A stretch of 61,392 nucleotides of DNA from an uncultured Phycisphaerae bacterium (GTDB taxonomy: Bacteria; Planctomycetota; Phycisphaerae; UBA1845; PWPN01): NCBI GenBank assembly GCA_938005315.1, contig CALLOB010000023.1, positions 1 through 61,392 of the forward strand, given 5' to 3'. The notes beneath the pieces are model-generated. The model saw only the letters and a program-made list of their open reading frames with translations, did not search any database and was not told the origin of the DNA. A program made the translations under genes and the position numbers. Every line of letters starts with the position of its first letter. The first letter of the stretch is position 1. Positions 44,794-53,546 of the stretch are shown piece by piece.

Positions 44794-45603
44794 TCAGCAG
44801 GAATCCATGGGCCGGCCGAGGACCGCAACCCGGGCCTCGACGATGCGGCGCAGCCTGGGGTGCATCACGAAATACTGCCGGCCCTCCTCAGGCCGCTGCG
44901 GCGTCCGCCTGGCGGTGCCGGCCTCCAGCTCGCCGACACAGCGCAGCATCAGCTCCAGGCCGACGGCGAAGGACCGGGCCCGCAGGATGTCCAGCGTGTC
45001 GCCGGGGAGGACGTCCATGGGCGAAAAGGCCAGGATGTCGCCGGTGTCGATGCCGGCCTCCACGAAATGCACGGTCACGCCGATCGGCCGGCCGCGCAGC
45101 AGGCTCCACTCCATCACATTCATGCCCCGGAAGGCGGGCAGACGGCCCATGTGGGCGTTGAGCACGCCGACCGCCGGCACCGCCAGGATCGCGTGGCGGA
45201 AGATCTCGCCGCCGGCGTTCAGCAGCAGATCCGGGCGGCAGCCGCGGGCGAAGGCCGCCGCGATCGGATGGTTGACCGAGGGAACCCGACGGAAAGGGAT
45301 GCGGAGTCTGCGGCACAGGCGGGGCAACGGCTCGTCCCAGCCGGTCAATGAGCGCTGCTTCGCCCACGCGCCGAGGTGATGACGCGGTTCCTCCGGAGAC
45401 GCGGCGCCGATGTTGCGCCTCGCGCCCAGACGCCGCAGGGTTTCACGCGCTCCCCAGGCGGCCAGGGCCCCGGCCAGACGGGTCGCAGCGGAGGGTTCGG
45501 CGCAGATTACGCCCACCGGCTCACGGCCCTCGGCGGCCAGGGCAGCGACCAGAGCCGAGGCGCATGGATTGCGACGATCCGAGGCGATCACGAGGGTCCT
45601 CAC
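44794..45603 (-). CDS. Formyltransferase-family protein
   Basis: A 269-residue protein with the formyl-THF-dependent transferase fold. The catalytic set is seen in VLNAHMGRLPAFRGMNVMEWSLLRG (N149, H151) and the VEAGIDTGDIL strand (D186). An N-terminal Rossmann-like part starts RTLVIASDRRNPCASALVAALAAEG. It is too short and too different at the C-terminus to be methionyl-tRNA formyltransferase, which would have a C-terminal OB domain. It may N-formylate an amino sugar for a surface polysaccharide. The GTG start overlaps the previous stop as GTGA. Last gene of the coupled trio. Confidence 0.8.
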   Translation of the reverse strand: MRTLVIASDRRNPCASALVAALAAEGREPVGVICAEPSAATRLAGALAAWGARETLRRLGARRNIGAASPEEPRHHLGAWAKQRSLTGWDEPLPRLCRRLRIPFRRVPSVNHPIAAAFARGCRPDLLLNAGGEIFRHAILAVPAVGVLNAHMGRLPAFRGMNVMEWSLLRGRPIGVTVHFVEAGIDTGDILAFSPMDVLPGDTLDILRARSFAVGLELMLRCVGELEAGTARRTPQRPEEGRQYFVMHPRLRRIVEARVAVLGRPMDSC

Positions 45604-46874
45604 CGTGCACCTCCCTCGAGCCGGGCCACCGCCGCGTCGGCGGCCATCAGCGCGTCGGCCAGGAACTTGGCCGACCAGTTCGGAAAACCGAAACGCGAGT
45701 AGCCGCCCCAGATCGGGAACGAACCGGGCACGGCTCCGCGCACGTCGGGGTTGGAGGTCCGCATCGGCTGTGCGGCCCGGGTCTGGTCGATGAGCTTGAG
45801 CGCCGCGTTGAGATAGCGGGGGTCGCCGCGGTGCTCGAACAGGCGGATGAACACCGCGGCCATCTGCACGTTGCCGGTCAGGCAGGAGTAGTTCGCCCGC
45901 CCGCGCCACTGCTCATCCAGGACGCCGGGCAGCATGGCCGGCCAGCCGCGCGGATCGCGCTTGCGGCGCTCATAAAGCATCAGAATGGCCTCGCAGGCCC
46001 GCTCGACCGCCGACCACACCTCCCGCGGCGCGGGCTCCCGGAGGCGGAGGGCGCACTCGATGAGCCCGTCGAGCGTGTAGGCGACGGTGTGGGTGAACGG
46101 CAGCGCAGCGGCGCTGAAACCCATGTCCTCAAACCAGCCGGAGGGCTTCGCCCGGCTCAGAATCCACTGCACATTGCGCCAGGCCGCCTCGTAGAGCTCC
46201 GACCGGTCGGTGAGGGCCCAGACCTCCAGGATCGGCCAGGCCACCCGGCTGTGATAGGCATGCGGCGTGTTGTTGAACGTGTGACGGGACCACTTGCCGT
46301 CGGCGTCCTGGATGCTTGCCAGCCAGCCGGCCGCCGCGACCGCCGCATCGAGGAACGCCTGCCGACCGGTCCGGCGGTACAGGGCCGTCCACCCGAGGAT
46401 GACCTGGCCGGTGTTGAAGACGATCGGGTAGTCGTTCAGCCCGATGCCGCCGGGAATCGCCCCGGAGAGCATCTGGACCCTCAGCTCCCACTCGCCCATC
46501 CGCACGGCGCGGTCCGCGTAGCCCCCCAGCCCGCAGCGGTCGGAGTAGGCCAGGAACGTCGGAATGATATAGCCGGTGGTCTCCGGATAGGGCTCCTGCC
46601 AGCCGTCGCGCCAGGAATAGCCGCCGGAGACCCCTCCGGTGCCGACGACGTCCTGCGCCCGGCACAGCCACTCCATCGCCGCCGCCAGATGTTCATCGGG
46701 GCTGAACCGGCCTGTACCGCCGAGGCGCGGCCGGCCGAGGCCCAGTGCGTCGCGCAGCGTCAGGCCGAGGAAGGTCGCGTGCCGCCGGGGATCGAGCAGA
46801 GACCGGACCAGACTGGCACTCCGTGGCATCCGCCGCCGTCCGCGGACGCGCCGCACGGCCTGCGTCGTCGTCAC
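45600..46874 (-). CDS. VpsJ-like polysaccharide-associated alpha/alpha-toroid protein
   Basis: A 424-residue soluble protein. It contains repeated helical hairpins typical of an alpha/alpha-toroid (six-hairpin or terpenoid-cyclase-like fold): AMEWLCRAQDVVGTGGVSGGYSWRDGWQEPYPETTGYIIPTFLAYS, FLDAAVAAAGWLASIQDADGKW, AYHSRVAWPILEVWALTDRSELYEAAWRN, YTLDGLIECALRLREPAPREVW. This matches proteins annotated VpsJ that sit in exopolysaccharide clusters. Its chemistry is unknown; uronyl hydrolase or epimerase-like action is possible. The GTG start at 46874 forms a GTGA overlap with the upstream gene; an ATG at 46829 is the alternative. Confidence 0.7.
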   Translation of the reverse strand: MTTTQAVRRVRGRRRMPRSASLVRSLLDPRRHATFLGLTLRDALGLGRPRLGGTGRFSPDEHLAAAMEWLCRAQDVVGTGGVSGGYSWRDGWQEPYPETTGYIIPTFLAYSDRCGLGGYADRAVRMGEWELRVQMLSGAIPGGIGLNDYPIVFNTGQVILGWTALYRRTGRQAFLDAAVAAAGWLASIQDADGKWSRHTFNNTPHAYHSRVAWPILEVWALTDRSELYEAAWRNVQWILSRAKPSGWFEDMGFSAAALPFTHTVAYTLDGLIECALRLREPAPREVWSAVERACEAILMLYERRKRDPRGWPAMLPGVLDEQWRGRANYSCLTGNVQMAAVFIRLFEHRGDPRYLNAALKLIDQTRAAQPMRTSNPDVRGAVPGSFPIWGGYSRFGFPNWSAKFLADALMAADAAVARLEGGAR

Positions 46875-47566
46875 CGTCGCCGGCCGGGCGCGTCCGGCGG
46901 CAGTGTCCCGGTCCCCGGTTCGCCTGTCAAGACGGCCGTCGCCCAGGTGGACGGGTCGATGTGCCAGTTGAACTCGTCGCCGACAGTCAGGAACTGCCGT
47001 CCGAGCTGCACGTCCTCGAGCACCACGCACAGACCGATGCGGCGATGCTCGTCGGGATCGAACCCGAACAGGGCCTCGCTGGAGACGTGGCCCTCGATGG
47101 TGTAGACGGCGCCGACGCGGCGGGAAGCCGCGCGGACGCTGCCGGGCGGCGCCGGGGGAGCATGCGCCGTGGCCCGGTGGATGCGGGCGTCCCCCGCGGC
47201 CGCCGATCGCCCGTCGCGGCCGCCGCCTGAGGGCAGGAAGTAGAACTGCTGGCAGTAGCGCGAGGCGCGGCGGATGTCCCGCGTGTCGCGCATGTCGGTG
47301 CACAGGCGGAGATTGTCGCCCTTCCAGAACTCCGCCGGCTTGCAGACAAAAGGCGAGGTGCGGCCCTCCACCCGGCAGGCGATGAACAGCCCCCCGCGGT
47401 TCCAGCCCATCCATATCCGTGCGAAGGGCTCCTGCCCGTCGATCCGGCAGAGATCCGGGAGATGGTGCCGATCGGACCAGTCGCTCAGGTCGCCGTCGAT
47501 CTCCGGCGATTCGCGGTACAGCAGCGGCAGCTCGAATCGGAACAGAAGCCGGTTGGGCACGAGCAT
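46871..47566 (-). CDS. CBM9/DOMON-like carbohydrate-binding domain protein
   Basis: A 231-residue beta-rich protein without a signal peptide. The opening FRFELPLLYRESPEIDGDLSDWSDRHHLPDL and the strand pair ARIWMGWNRGGLFIACRVEG are typical of CBM9-like or DOMON-like beta sandwiches. It ends with TWATAVLTGEPG. A Pro/Arg-rich low-complexity loop sits near residues 115-150. It may bind glycan in the same complex as the next two genes. Start choice is between ATG 47566 and 47617; neither has a strong ribosome site. argH ends 57 bases upstream. Confidence 0.65.
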   Translation of the reverse strand: MLVPNRLLFRFELPLLYRESPEIDGDLSDWSDRHHLPDLCRIDGQEPFARIWMGWNRGGLFIACRVEGRTSPFVCKPAEFWKGDNLRLCTDMRDTRDIRRASRYCQQFYFLPSGGGRDGRSAAAGDARIHRATAHAPPAPPGSVRAASRRVGAVYTIEGHVSSEALFGFDPDEHRRIGLCVVLEDVQLGRQFLTVGDEFNWHIDPSTWATAVLTGEPGTGTLPPDAPGRRR

Positions 47567-47623
47567 GATGGGATATCCGTCCGGGCGGCACCCGCATGGG
47601 CGACCGGCGCCGGGCATGTCCGG

Positions 47624-49096
47624 CTATCGTTTCCGCCGGCGGGTCATGCCCAGCGTCCTGCGCCAGTAGCGCAACTGGGCGGCCGCCGAGACGGTGCCGG
47701 CGTTGCCCTCGCTGCGGTAGCGGCGGACCACGTTGTCCGCCCCGAGCCACTGGCGCACGTCCGGCCCGATCCGGTCGCAGGCCGCCTGCATCTCCTCCGG
47801 GGAGAGGTCGCCCAGTTCGCGGCCGTCGCGTTCGGCCAGGGCCACCAGCCGCCCGACGATCTGGTGCGCCCGCCGGAAGGGCACGCCGCGGCCGACGAGA
47901 TACTCGGCCAGCACGGTGGCGTCCAGAAAACCGCGGCGCGTGGCCTCGGTCAGCCGGGCGGTGTTGAACCGCGTGTGCCGCACCACCGCGGCCGCGGCCC
48001 GCAGCGAGGCGTCCAAGGTATCGTGGGCGGCAAACAGGTGGATCTTGTCCTCCTGGAGGTCGCGGTTGTAGGCCTGGGGCAGGCCCTTGGTCAGCGTCAC
48101 CATGCCGGTCAGGGCCGCGAAGATACGAGCCGTCTTGCCGCGGATCAGTTCGAGGACGTCCGGGTTGCGCTTCTGGGGCATCATCGACGAGCCGGTGCAG
48201 AAGGCATCCGCGATGGTGATGAAGCCGAACTCCTGGGAGGCATACAGAATCCAGTCCTCGGCCAGGCGGCTGAGGTGCACGCCGCAGAGGGCCGCGGCGG
48301 CGAGGAACTCGGTGATGAAGTCGCGGTCGCCGGTGGCGTCGATGCTGTTGCGACAGATGCCGGCGAAGCCCAGCCGGCGGGCGACGGCCCGACGGTCGAT
48401 CGGCAGCGTCGATCCGGCCAGAGCCCCCGCACCCAGCGGGCAGAGGTTGACGCGCCTGCGGGCGTCTAGGAACCGCTCCCGGTCGCGCTGGAACTGTTCG
48501 ACGTAGCACAACAGGCAGGCAGCTGCAGAGATCGGCTGGGCCCGCTGCATGTGCGTGTAGGAGGGCATCACCGCATCCACGTACCGGCCGGCCATGTCCA
48601 CCAGGGCCCGCTGGAGGTCCTCCAGCCCCGGCAGGATCGAGGTGTCGATGGCGTCGCGGACATACAGCCGGAGGTCCAGGGCCACCTGGTCGTTGCGCGA
48701 CCGGGCGGTGTGCAGCCGCCGGCCGGGCTCGCCGATCCGCTGAATCAGCGCGGACTCCACGGCCATGTGGATGTCCTCGCAGGTCGGATCCCACACGAAG
48801 CGGCCGGCCTCGATGTCCGCGGCCACGGCCCGCAGGCCCCGCACGATCGCCCGCCCGTCGGCGGCGGAGATCAGGCCGGTGGCGGCGAGCATTTCGGCGT
48901 GGGCGATGCTGCCGGCGATGTCGTGTCGCCACAGCCGCCGGTCGAACGAGAGGCTCTCCACGAAGCCGACGGTCAGCGCGTCGGCCGGCTGCGAGAACCG
49001 CGCCTGCCAGCTCTTCTGGGCCTCTGGGGCCGGCTCGGACGACCGACCGGTCCGTCCGCCGCCCCGGGATCCCTGCTTTCCGGACTGCCTGGCCAT
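47624..49096 (-). CDS. argH: Argininosuccinate lyase
   Basis: A 490-residue enzyme that splits argininosuccinate into arginine and fumarate. Family blocks: WQARFSQPADALTVGFVESLSFDRRLWRHDIAGSIAHAEML, EDIHMAVESALIQRIG, LHTARSRNDQVALDLRLYVRDA, YTHMQRAQPISAA, and the fumarase/lyase signature GSSMMPQKRNPDVLE. A basic Gly-rich 25-residue tail precedes the domain. ATG at 49096 follows GGAGAGG. With carB it covers arginine synthesis, but the other arg genes are not here. Confidence 0.97.
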   Translation of the reverse strand: MARQSGKQGSRGGGRTGRSSEPAPEAQKSWQARFSQPADALTVGFVESLSFDRRLWRHDIAGSIAHAEMLAATGLISAADGRAIVRGLRAVAADIEAGRFVWDPTCEDIHMAVESALIQRIGEPGRRLHTARSRNDQVALDLRLYVRDAIDTSILPGLEDLQRALVDMAGRYVDAVMPSYTHMQRAQPISAAACLLCYVEQFQRDRERFLDARRRVNLCPLGAGALAGSTLPIDRRAVARRLGFAGICRNSIDATGDRDFITEFLAAAALCGVHLSRLAEDWILYASQEFGFITIADAFCTGSSMMPQKRNPDVLELIRGKTARIFAALTGMVTLTKGLPQAYNRDLQEDKIHLFAAHDTLDASLRAAAAVVRHTRFNTARLTEATRRGFLDATVLAEYLVGRGVPFRRAHQIVGRLVALAERDGRELGDLSPEEMQAACDRIGPDVRQWLGADNVVRRYRSEGNAGTVSAAAQLRYWRRTLGMTRRRKR

Positions 49097-49267
49097 CAGA
49101 ACCTCTCCAGCATCCGTCGTTGCGACCGCGTGCCGCCGGGCATGGTAGCGCCGGTCCGCGACAGGGTCAAAACGGATCTCCGGCAGGCCCGGCAGCGCCA
49201 CGTCCTCGAAGGACCGCGGTTTCCCGCCCCCTCGGCGGTACGGCCGCCTTCGTCGCTCGAGGGGCGA

Positions 49268-50176
49268 TCACTCGTCGGCGTGCGAGGTGATGACCTTGGT
49301 GCGCGGCGGCTCCACCGGACGCTCGTAGTCGATGCCCAACATTGCCAGGGCGTCGCGCTCGACGATGCGGCGGAGCTGCTCGCGCGGGATCGTCGGGAGG
49401 CTGGTGCCGTGGCAGAACTGGTTGATGCTGTACAGGGCCTCGATGGCCGCGGCGGCCGTGTCATAAGGGAAATTGCTGCCGAACAGCAGCAGACCCATTA
49501 CGCCGGCCTGGTAGGCCGAGAGCAGCACGTTGTAGGCCCGCCACGGCGAGTGCATCATGCCGCTGATGTCGGCGAAGACGTTGGTGTGCTTTCCCAGCAG
49601 GGCGATGGTCTCCTCTGCCCAGGGATAGCCCAGGTGCGAGACCACGATCTTGAGATCCGGGAACTCCCGGGCCACCTCGTCGATCAGGCAGGGCCTGGCG
49701 AACTCCATCTTGCTTGTGGCCGAGGCATGCACCGCCTGGTGGAAGATCAGCGGAAGCCGCAGCCGCGCGATCTGGGTATAGACGCGCATGGCCGCGGAGT
49801 CGGCCGGGTGGAAGTTCTGGGCCGCCGGGGACAGGGTGACGCCCTTCATGCCCAGTTCGTCGTGGGCCCGCGTGATCTCGTCCACTGCATCCTTGGGCCG
49901 GGAGGGATCCACGCACGCGATGCCGATCAGGCGATCAGGATGCTGGCGTACGTACCGGGCCACGAAGTCGTTGGGCACCTCGGCGTCCAGGTAGCGGCTC
50001 TGAAAGGCCAGCACCAGCGACCAGTCGACCGGAGCCGAAGCCGCCAGGTGTTCCTCCGGAGACGCGTTCGGCGGACCGTCGGCCGAAAAGGCCCGCTGGC
50101 GGGCGTCCCACAGGCCCGTGCCGCGGCCGAGCTGCTCGACGGACTCCCAGATATGCGTATGGCAATCGACAATCAT
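49268..50176 (-). CDS. Amidohydrolase family protein (Amidohydrolase_2)
   Basis: A 302-residue TIM-barrel hydrolase. The metal motif CHTHIW opens the protein (H6, H8), IFHQAVHA and IVVSHLGYPWAEETI give further His ligands, and LLFGSNFPYD supplies the late Asp. This is the ACMSD/gamma-resorcylate-like subset of amidohydrolases, often decarboxylases or lactonases. Substrate unknown. No cofactor or pathway gene adjoins; SppA follows on the same strand at 239 bases. Confidence 0.85.
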   Translation of the reverse strand: MIVDCHTHIWESVEQLGRGTGLWDARQRAFSADGPPNASPEEHLAASAPVDWSLVLAFQSRYLDAEVPNDFVARYVRQHPDRLIGIACVDPSRPKDAVDEITRAHDELGMKGVTLSPAAQNFHPADSAAMRVYTQIARLRLPLIFHQAVHASATSKMEFARPCLIDEVAREFPDLKIVVSHLGYPWAEETIALLGKHTNVFADISGMMHSPWRAYNVLLSAYQAGVMGLLLFGSNFPYDTAAAAIEALYSINQFCHGTSLPTIPREQLRRIVERDALAMLGIDYERPVEPPRTKVITSHADE

Positions 50177-50384
50177 GACGTTACGAACCCGGCCGGGGCA
50201 TCGGGCGCAACCCGGTCGGGGTTCTTATAGCCGTGCCCCCCCTGCCGGTCAATTCCCCGGGCCCCGGCGGGCCGGGGTCCGGGCCGCACCCGGACCGGCA
50301 ACGACCGGACCTGCCCGGCCGCCGGCGCCCGATCACCCGTCGCCCGCCCGGCGTCTCCGCCGGGCATTGCCATCTATTCGTCAT

Positions 50385-50430
50385 CTATCGGCTCACCGCA
50401 CCAGCAGCTATCGGCTCACCGCACCAGCAG
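50385..50430. repeat. 23-bp tandem duplication across the sppA stop codon
   Basis: CTATCGGCTCACCGCACCAG plus CAG occurs twice without gap (50385-50407 and 50408-50430). Each copy contains the bases encoding the last residues LLVR and the stop of sppA. The duplication therefore repeats the end of the gene beyond its stop without altering the protein. Confidence 0.8.
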
Positions 50431-52257
50431 CGCTCCCGGCATCACCGCCAGCGTGCCCTCCCGGCCGAGCATCTCCAGTTGCCGCAAGGCCGTCAGGATC
50501 GCCCGGGCCCTGGCCGGGTCCACCGGCCGCAGGGCGTTGACGGCCTCGAGCAGAGGCGGCCGGCCGGAAGCGCCCCGTCCCAGGATCTGCCGAAGACTGG
50601 GGGTTTCCTTCTGTTTCTCGCGCCTGCCGGCGAACAGGTACTCCAGGATGTTGCGCGGCTCGGGCATCAGCACCACGTCCCAGGTGGTCAGGCCGGCCTG
50701 GCCGGCCGCGTCGGCGATGGCGTCGTGAAGACCGCCGAGCCTGTCCACGAGACCGAGTTCCAGGGCCTGCCGGCCGGTGAAGACGCGCCCGCCCGCCAGT
50801 TGAGCCAGGTCTTTTTTCAGCCGCTCGCCGCGCCCGGCCTGGACCCGCGAAGTGAAGACCCGATACATCTCCTCGGCCTGGCCCCGCACGATCGCCCGCT
50901 GGCGCTCGTCGAAGCGGCGGTTGGTGCTGTACAGGTCGGCGTTGCGGCCGATGGAGTGCTCGTGGAAAGACACGCCCAGCCAGTCCCAGAGCCCCCTGGT
51001 CACCAGTTTGCCGGTGATGACGCCGATGGAGCCGGTCATGCAGGCCGGGTCGGCGTAGATGGTACCGGCGCCGGCGGAGACGAAGTAGCCGCCGCTGGCC
51101 GCGACGTTGCCCATCGAGACCACCAGCGGCTTGACGCCCTTGAGCGACTCGGCCGCATTCCAGATGATGTCGCTGGCCAAAGCCGAGCCGCCGGGGGAAT
51201 CCACCCGCAGCACCACCGCCTTGACGTGATCGGCCTCGCGGGCCTCGTCCAGCGCCCGGCGCAGCGTCGTGCTCCCGGCGGTGCCCCCATCGCCGAAAAG
51301 GTCGTCCTCGGTCTCGCCCTCGACGATCATGCCGTCCACGTAGACCACCGCCACGCTGGGCTTCTTGCGCCCCTTGGCCTTGCCCATGGCCTCGCCCAGG
51401 ATCTTGAAGAGGGCAAAGGGGCTGGAGAGGTCGATCTCCGGCGTCTGCTTCTCGCCGTAGGCGCGGTCGAACGCGACGTCCTTCCCGTAGCGGCGGCGGA
51501 GCAGCTCCACGACCTCGCCCGGATAGAGCAGCTCGTCCACGAGCCCCTCCTTCATCGCTTCCTGGGCGGTAAAGGGGCCGCGGTCGATGATCGCCCGCAG
51601 GTCGTCCCGGGCCATGCCCCGGGATTCGGCCATCGCCTCCAGCATCTGCTCGAAGATGTCGTTCGTCAGCCAGCCGAGCATCTCCAGGGCCTGTTCCGAG
51701 GGGCCGGTTCGCGTGAAGGGCTCGCCGGCGCTCTTATAGTCGCCGATGTGTTCGATGTCGGCTTCCAGGCCGATCTTGTCCAGCAGTCCCTTGAGGTATG
51801 TCTGCTCGGTGTGCAGGCCGGTAAGATCCAGTTCCCCTACAGGCGCCATGAAAACGCGCGGCGCCGCCGAGGCCAGCAGATACAGCCCCATGCCGGCCTG
51901 CTCGATCCAGGAATACACGTCCTTGTCCGAGCCGCGCAGGGCGCGAATCGCCTCGCGCAGCTCCTGGATCTGGCCCAGACCGATTTCCGGATCGTCGAAG
52001 GTCAGCACGATGGCCTTGACGCGCTCGTCTTTACCGGCCTTACGCAACTTCTCCACCAGCTCGTAGAGGGTCGGACGGTTCTCCTCGGCAAAACCCAGAT
52101 CGAAGGCCGGCGGAGCCTCCCGCAGCGTCCCGCTGATCTGGAACACCGCAATGACTCCCGCGTCGGTCTCATCGACGGCCGGCCGGCTCTGCGCCTGCCC
52201 GAGCGCCGCCCCCACTGCCGCCACCAACGTCCACGACACCGCCATCCAGCGCCACAT
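50416..52257 (-). CDS. sppA: Signal peptide peptidase SppA, 67-kDa type
   Basis: A 613-residue serine protease that degrades cleaved signal peptides at the membrane. It has a signal or anchor (MAVSWTLVAAVGAALG) and the tandem S49 halves of the long SppA. The general-base lysine is in IGDYKSAGEPFT (K175), the nucleophile in GNVAASGGYF (S388). Further conserved parts are VLRVDSPGGSALASD and GSIGVITGKL. The ATG at 52257 follows AGGGAG. The last codons lie in a tandem duplication. Confidence 0.95.
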   Translation of the reverse strand: MWRWMAVSWTLVAAVGAALGQAQSRPAVDETDAGVIAVFQISGTLREAPPAFDLGFAEENRPTLYELVEKLRKAGKDERVKAIVLTFDDPEIGLGQIQELREAIRALRGSDKDVYSWIEQAGMGLYLLASAAPRVFMAPVGELDLTGLHTEQTYLKGLLDKIGLEADIEHIGDYKSAGEPFTRTGPSEQALEMLGWLTNDIFEQMLEAMAESRGMARDDLRAIIDRGPFTAQEAMKEGLVDELLYPGEVVELLRRRYGKDVAFDRAYGEKQTPEIDLSSPFALFKILGEAMGKAKGRKKPSVAVVYVDGMIVEGETEDDLFGDGGTAGSTTLRRALDEAREADHVKAVVLRVDSPGGSALASDIIWNAAESLKGVKPLVVSMGNVAASGGYFVSAGAGTIYADPACMTGSIGVITGKLVTRGLWDWLGVSFHEHSIGRNADLYSTNRRFDERQRAIVRGQAEEMYRVFTSRVQAGRGERLKKDLAQLAGGRVFTGRQALELGLVDRLGGLHDAIADAAGQAGLTTWDVVLMPEPRNILEYLFAGRREKQKETPSLRQILGRGASGRPPLLEAVNALRPVDPARARAILTALRQLEMLGREGTLAVMPGALLVR

Positions 52258-52528
52258 GATCTTCTCCCTGTATGTCACCCACGCCCCGGCCCCGGAGTCC
52301 GCTACAGCCGCGGAAACCGGATCCTAAGGCCTGTCGAACCGTGCGGCCAAAACGCCTCAGGCGGCTCACGCCGTCAGGCTCGGACGCCAGGCCCCATGCC
52401 CCGACGCCCGCCAACCCTCGGGTTGCCTCCGGCTGGAGGCCCAGCCCGGCCCGCCAACGCAACCAACCCCCTGCCACGCCGTACACGCCCGGCCTCCGGT
52501 GCGCCGGAACCGCGGCACAGAGTGGAAA

Positions 52529-53395
52529 TCAAACCGACCAGAAACAGACCGACCGGTCTGATCTTTTACCGGTGCTAGCTAACCGACAGGATACCCAGAC
52601 GGCTCCAAGTATGTGCAGGCCTGCCCAGAGGATCCCGCCGTACATGGGCGCCCTGGGATCCCTCCCGGCCAGTCGCAGCAGGATCAGGGCCTCCACCAGC
52701 AGCAGCAGGAGCAGACCGGCCTGAAGACGGGTGCAGCTCGGCCACAAAAGCAGAAGCCAGGCACACAACAGTATGATCAACTCACGATAAACCGGGAAGA
52801 TGGCGATTCCGAAGGCCAGTGGACCGGGGTCCAGCATCCTGAGCCAGTCGACTTCCAGTCCCGAGGCGGTGGCCGCGAAAACCGGCTGGCCCAGCGGACC
52901 CATCAGTTGACCATGGGGGGTGGTCACCCAGAGGTGACGCGGATCTCCGACGAGGTGAGCATCGATGCCCCGGGCCCTCAGGATGGCCGCCGCCAGCACC
53001 GCCCGGCCGTCGCAGTCCTCCCGTCCCTTGGCCAGCAGTTCCGGGAGCGTCGGCAGGTAGTCCACCACGCCCCAGACCTCCCAGTCGAACGCGTACGGAA
53101 CCCGCCGAAGAACGAAGCGTTCCACTTCGGTCAGCAACTGCTCTCTGGAGATTTCCGCCGCCCCGCTTTCGGCCAGAAAGCCCTCAAACTCCTCGAGCAC
53201 GGGCACCAGAGAAGGGCAGGAGGGATCCGAAAGTTCATCGATCATCCGCTCATGACGGATGGTGCGGATGAACAGTCGCGGATCAGGATACAGAACCAGG
53301 AAGGTCACACCCGCCAGGACCGCCCACTTCACCGGCCAGCGGATCCACGCGGGGCTGCACTGAATCCTTCGCCACAGGCCTCTCATGGATGGCAT
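52529..53395 (-). CDS. Transglutaminase-like membrane protein
   Basis: A 288-residue protein with one N-terminal helix (WPVKWAVLAGVTFLVLY) and a C-terminal group of three helices (AFGIAIFPVYRELIILLCAWLLLLWP; AGLLLLLLVEALILL; GILWAGLHILGAVWVSCRL). Between them is a transglutaminase-like segment: LPELLAKGREDCDGRAVLAAAILRARGIDAHLVGDPRHLWVTT, with C128 and H154 as catalytic pair candidates. A third catalytic Asp is not clear. It may act as a protease or cross-linker in the envelope. Start at 53395 or 53386; neither has a strong ribosome site. Confidence 0.7.
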   Translation of the reverse strand: MPSMRGLWRRIQCSPAWIRWPVKWAVLAGVTFLVLYPDPRLFIRTIRHERMIDELSDPSCPSLVPVLEEFEGFLAESGAAEISREQLLTEVERFVLRRVPYAFDWEVWGVVDYLPTLPELLAKGREDCDGRAVLAAAILRARGIDAHLVGDPRHLWVTTPHGQLMGPLGQPVFAATASGLEVDWLRMLDPGPLAFGIAIFPVYRELIILLCAWLLLLWPSCTRLQAGLLLLLLVEALILLRLAGRDPRAPMYGGILWAGLHILGAVWVSCRLASTGKRSDRSVCFWSV

Positions 53396-53546
53396 TCCGC
53401 AAGATCCGGGGACGGCGGCACGTTCGGAACCCGATTGTACCGCCGTTCCCAGAAGTCCCAAGCAAAGGCGAACGGGAGACTGTGCCGGACTGCGACGCGC
53501 GGTCGGCGCGTCGGAACCGCCATCGACGCTTGCAGCGGCGGGAGGC

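Noticed and set aside
44794-45603. Methionyl-tRNA formyltransferase (fmt)
   Set aside because: Only 269 residues, no C-terminal OB-like tRNA-binding domain, and it is embedded in a polysaccharide-like module rather than beside def.
50233-52578. 781-codon plus-strand frame opposite sppA
   Set aside because: Shadow of SppA, which has its catalytic Lys and Ser blocks intact on the minus strand.
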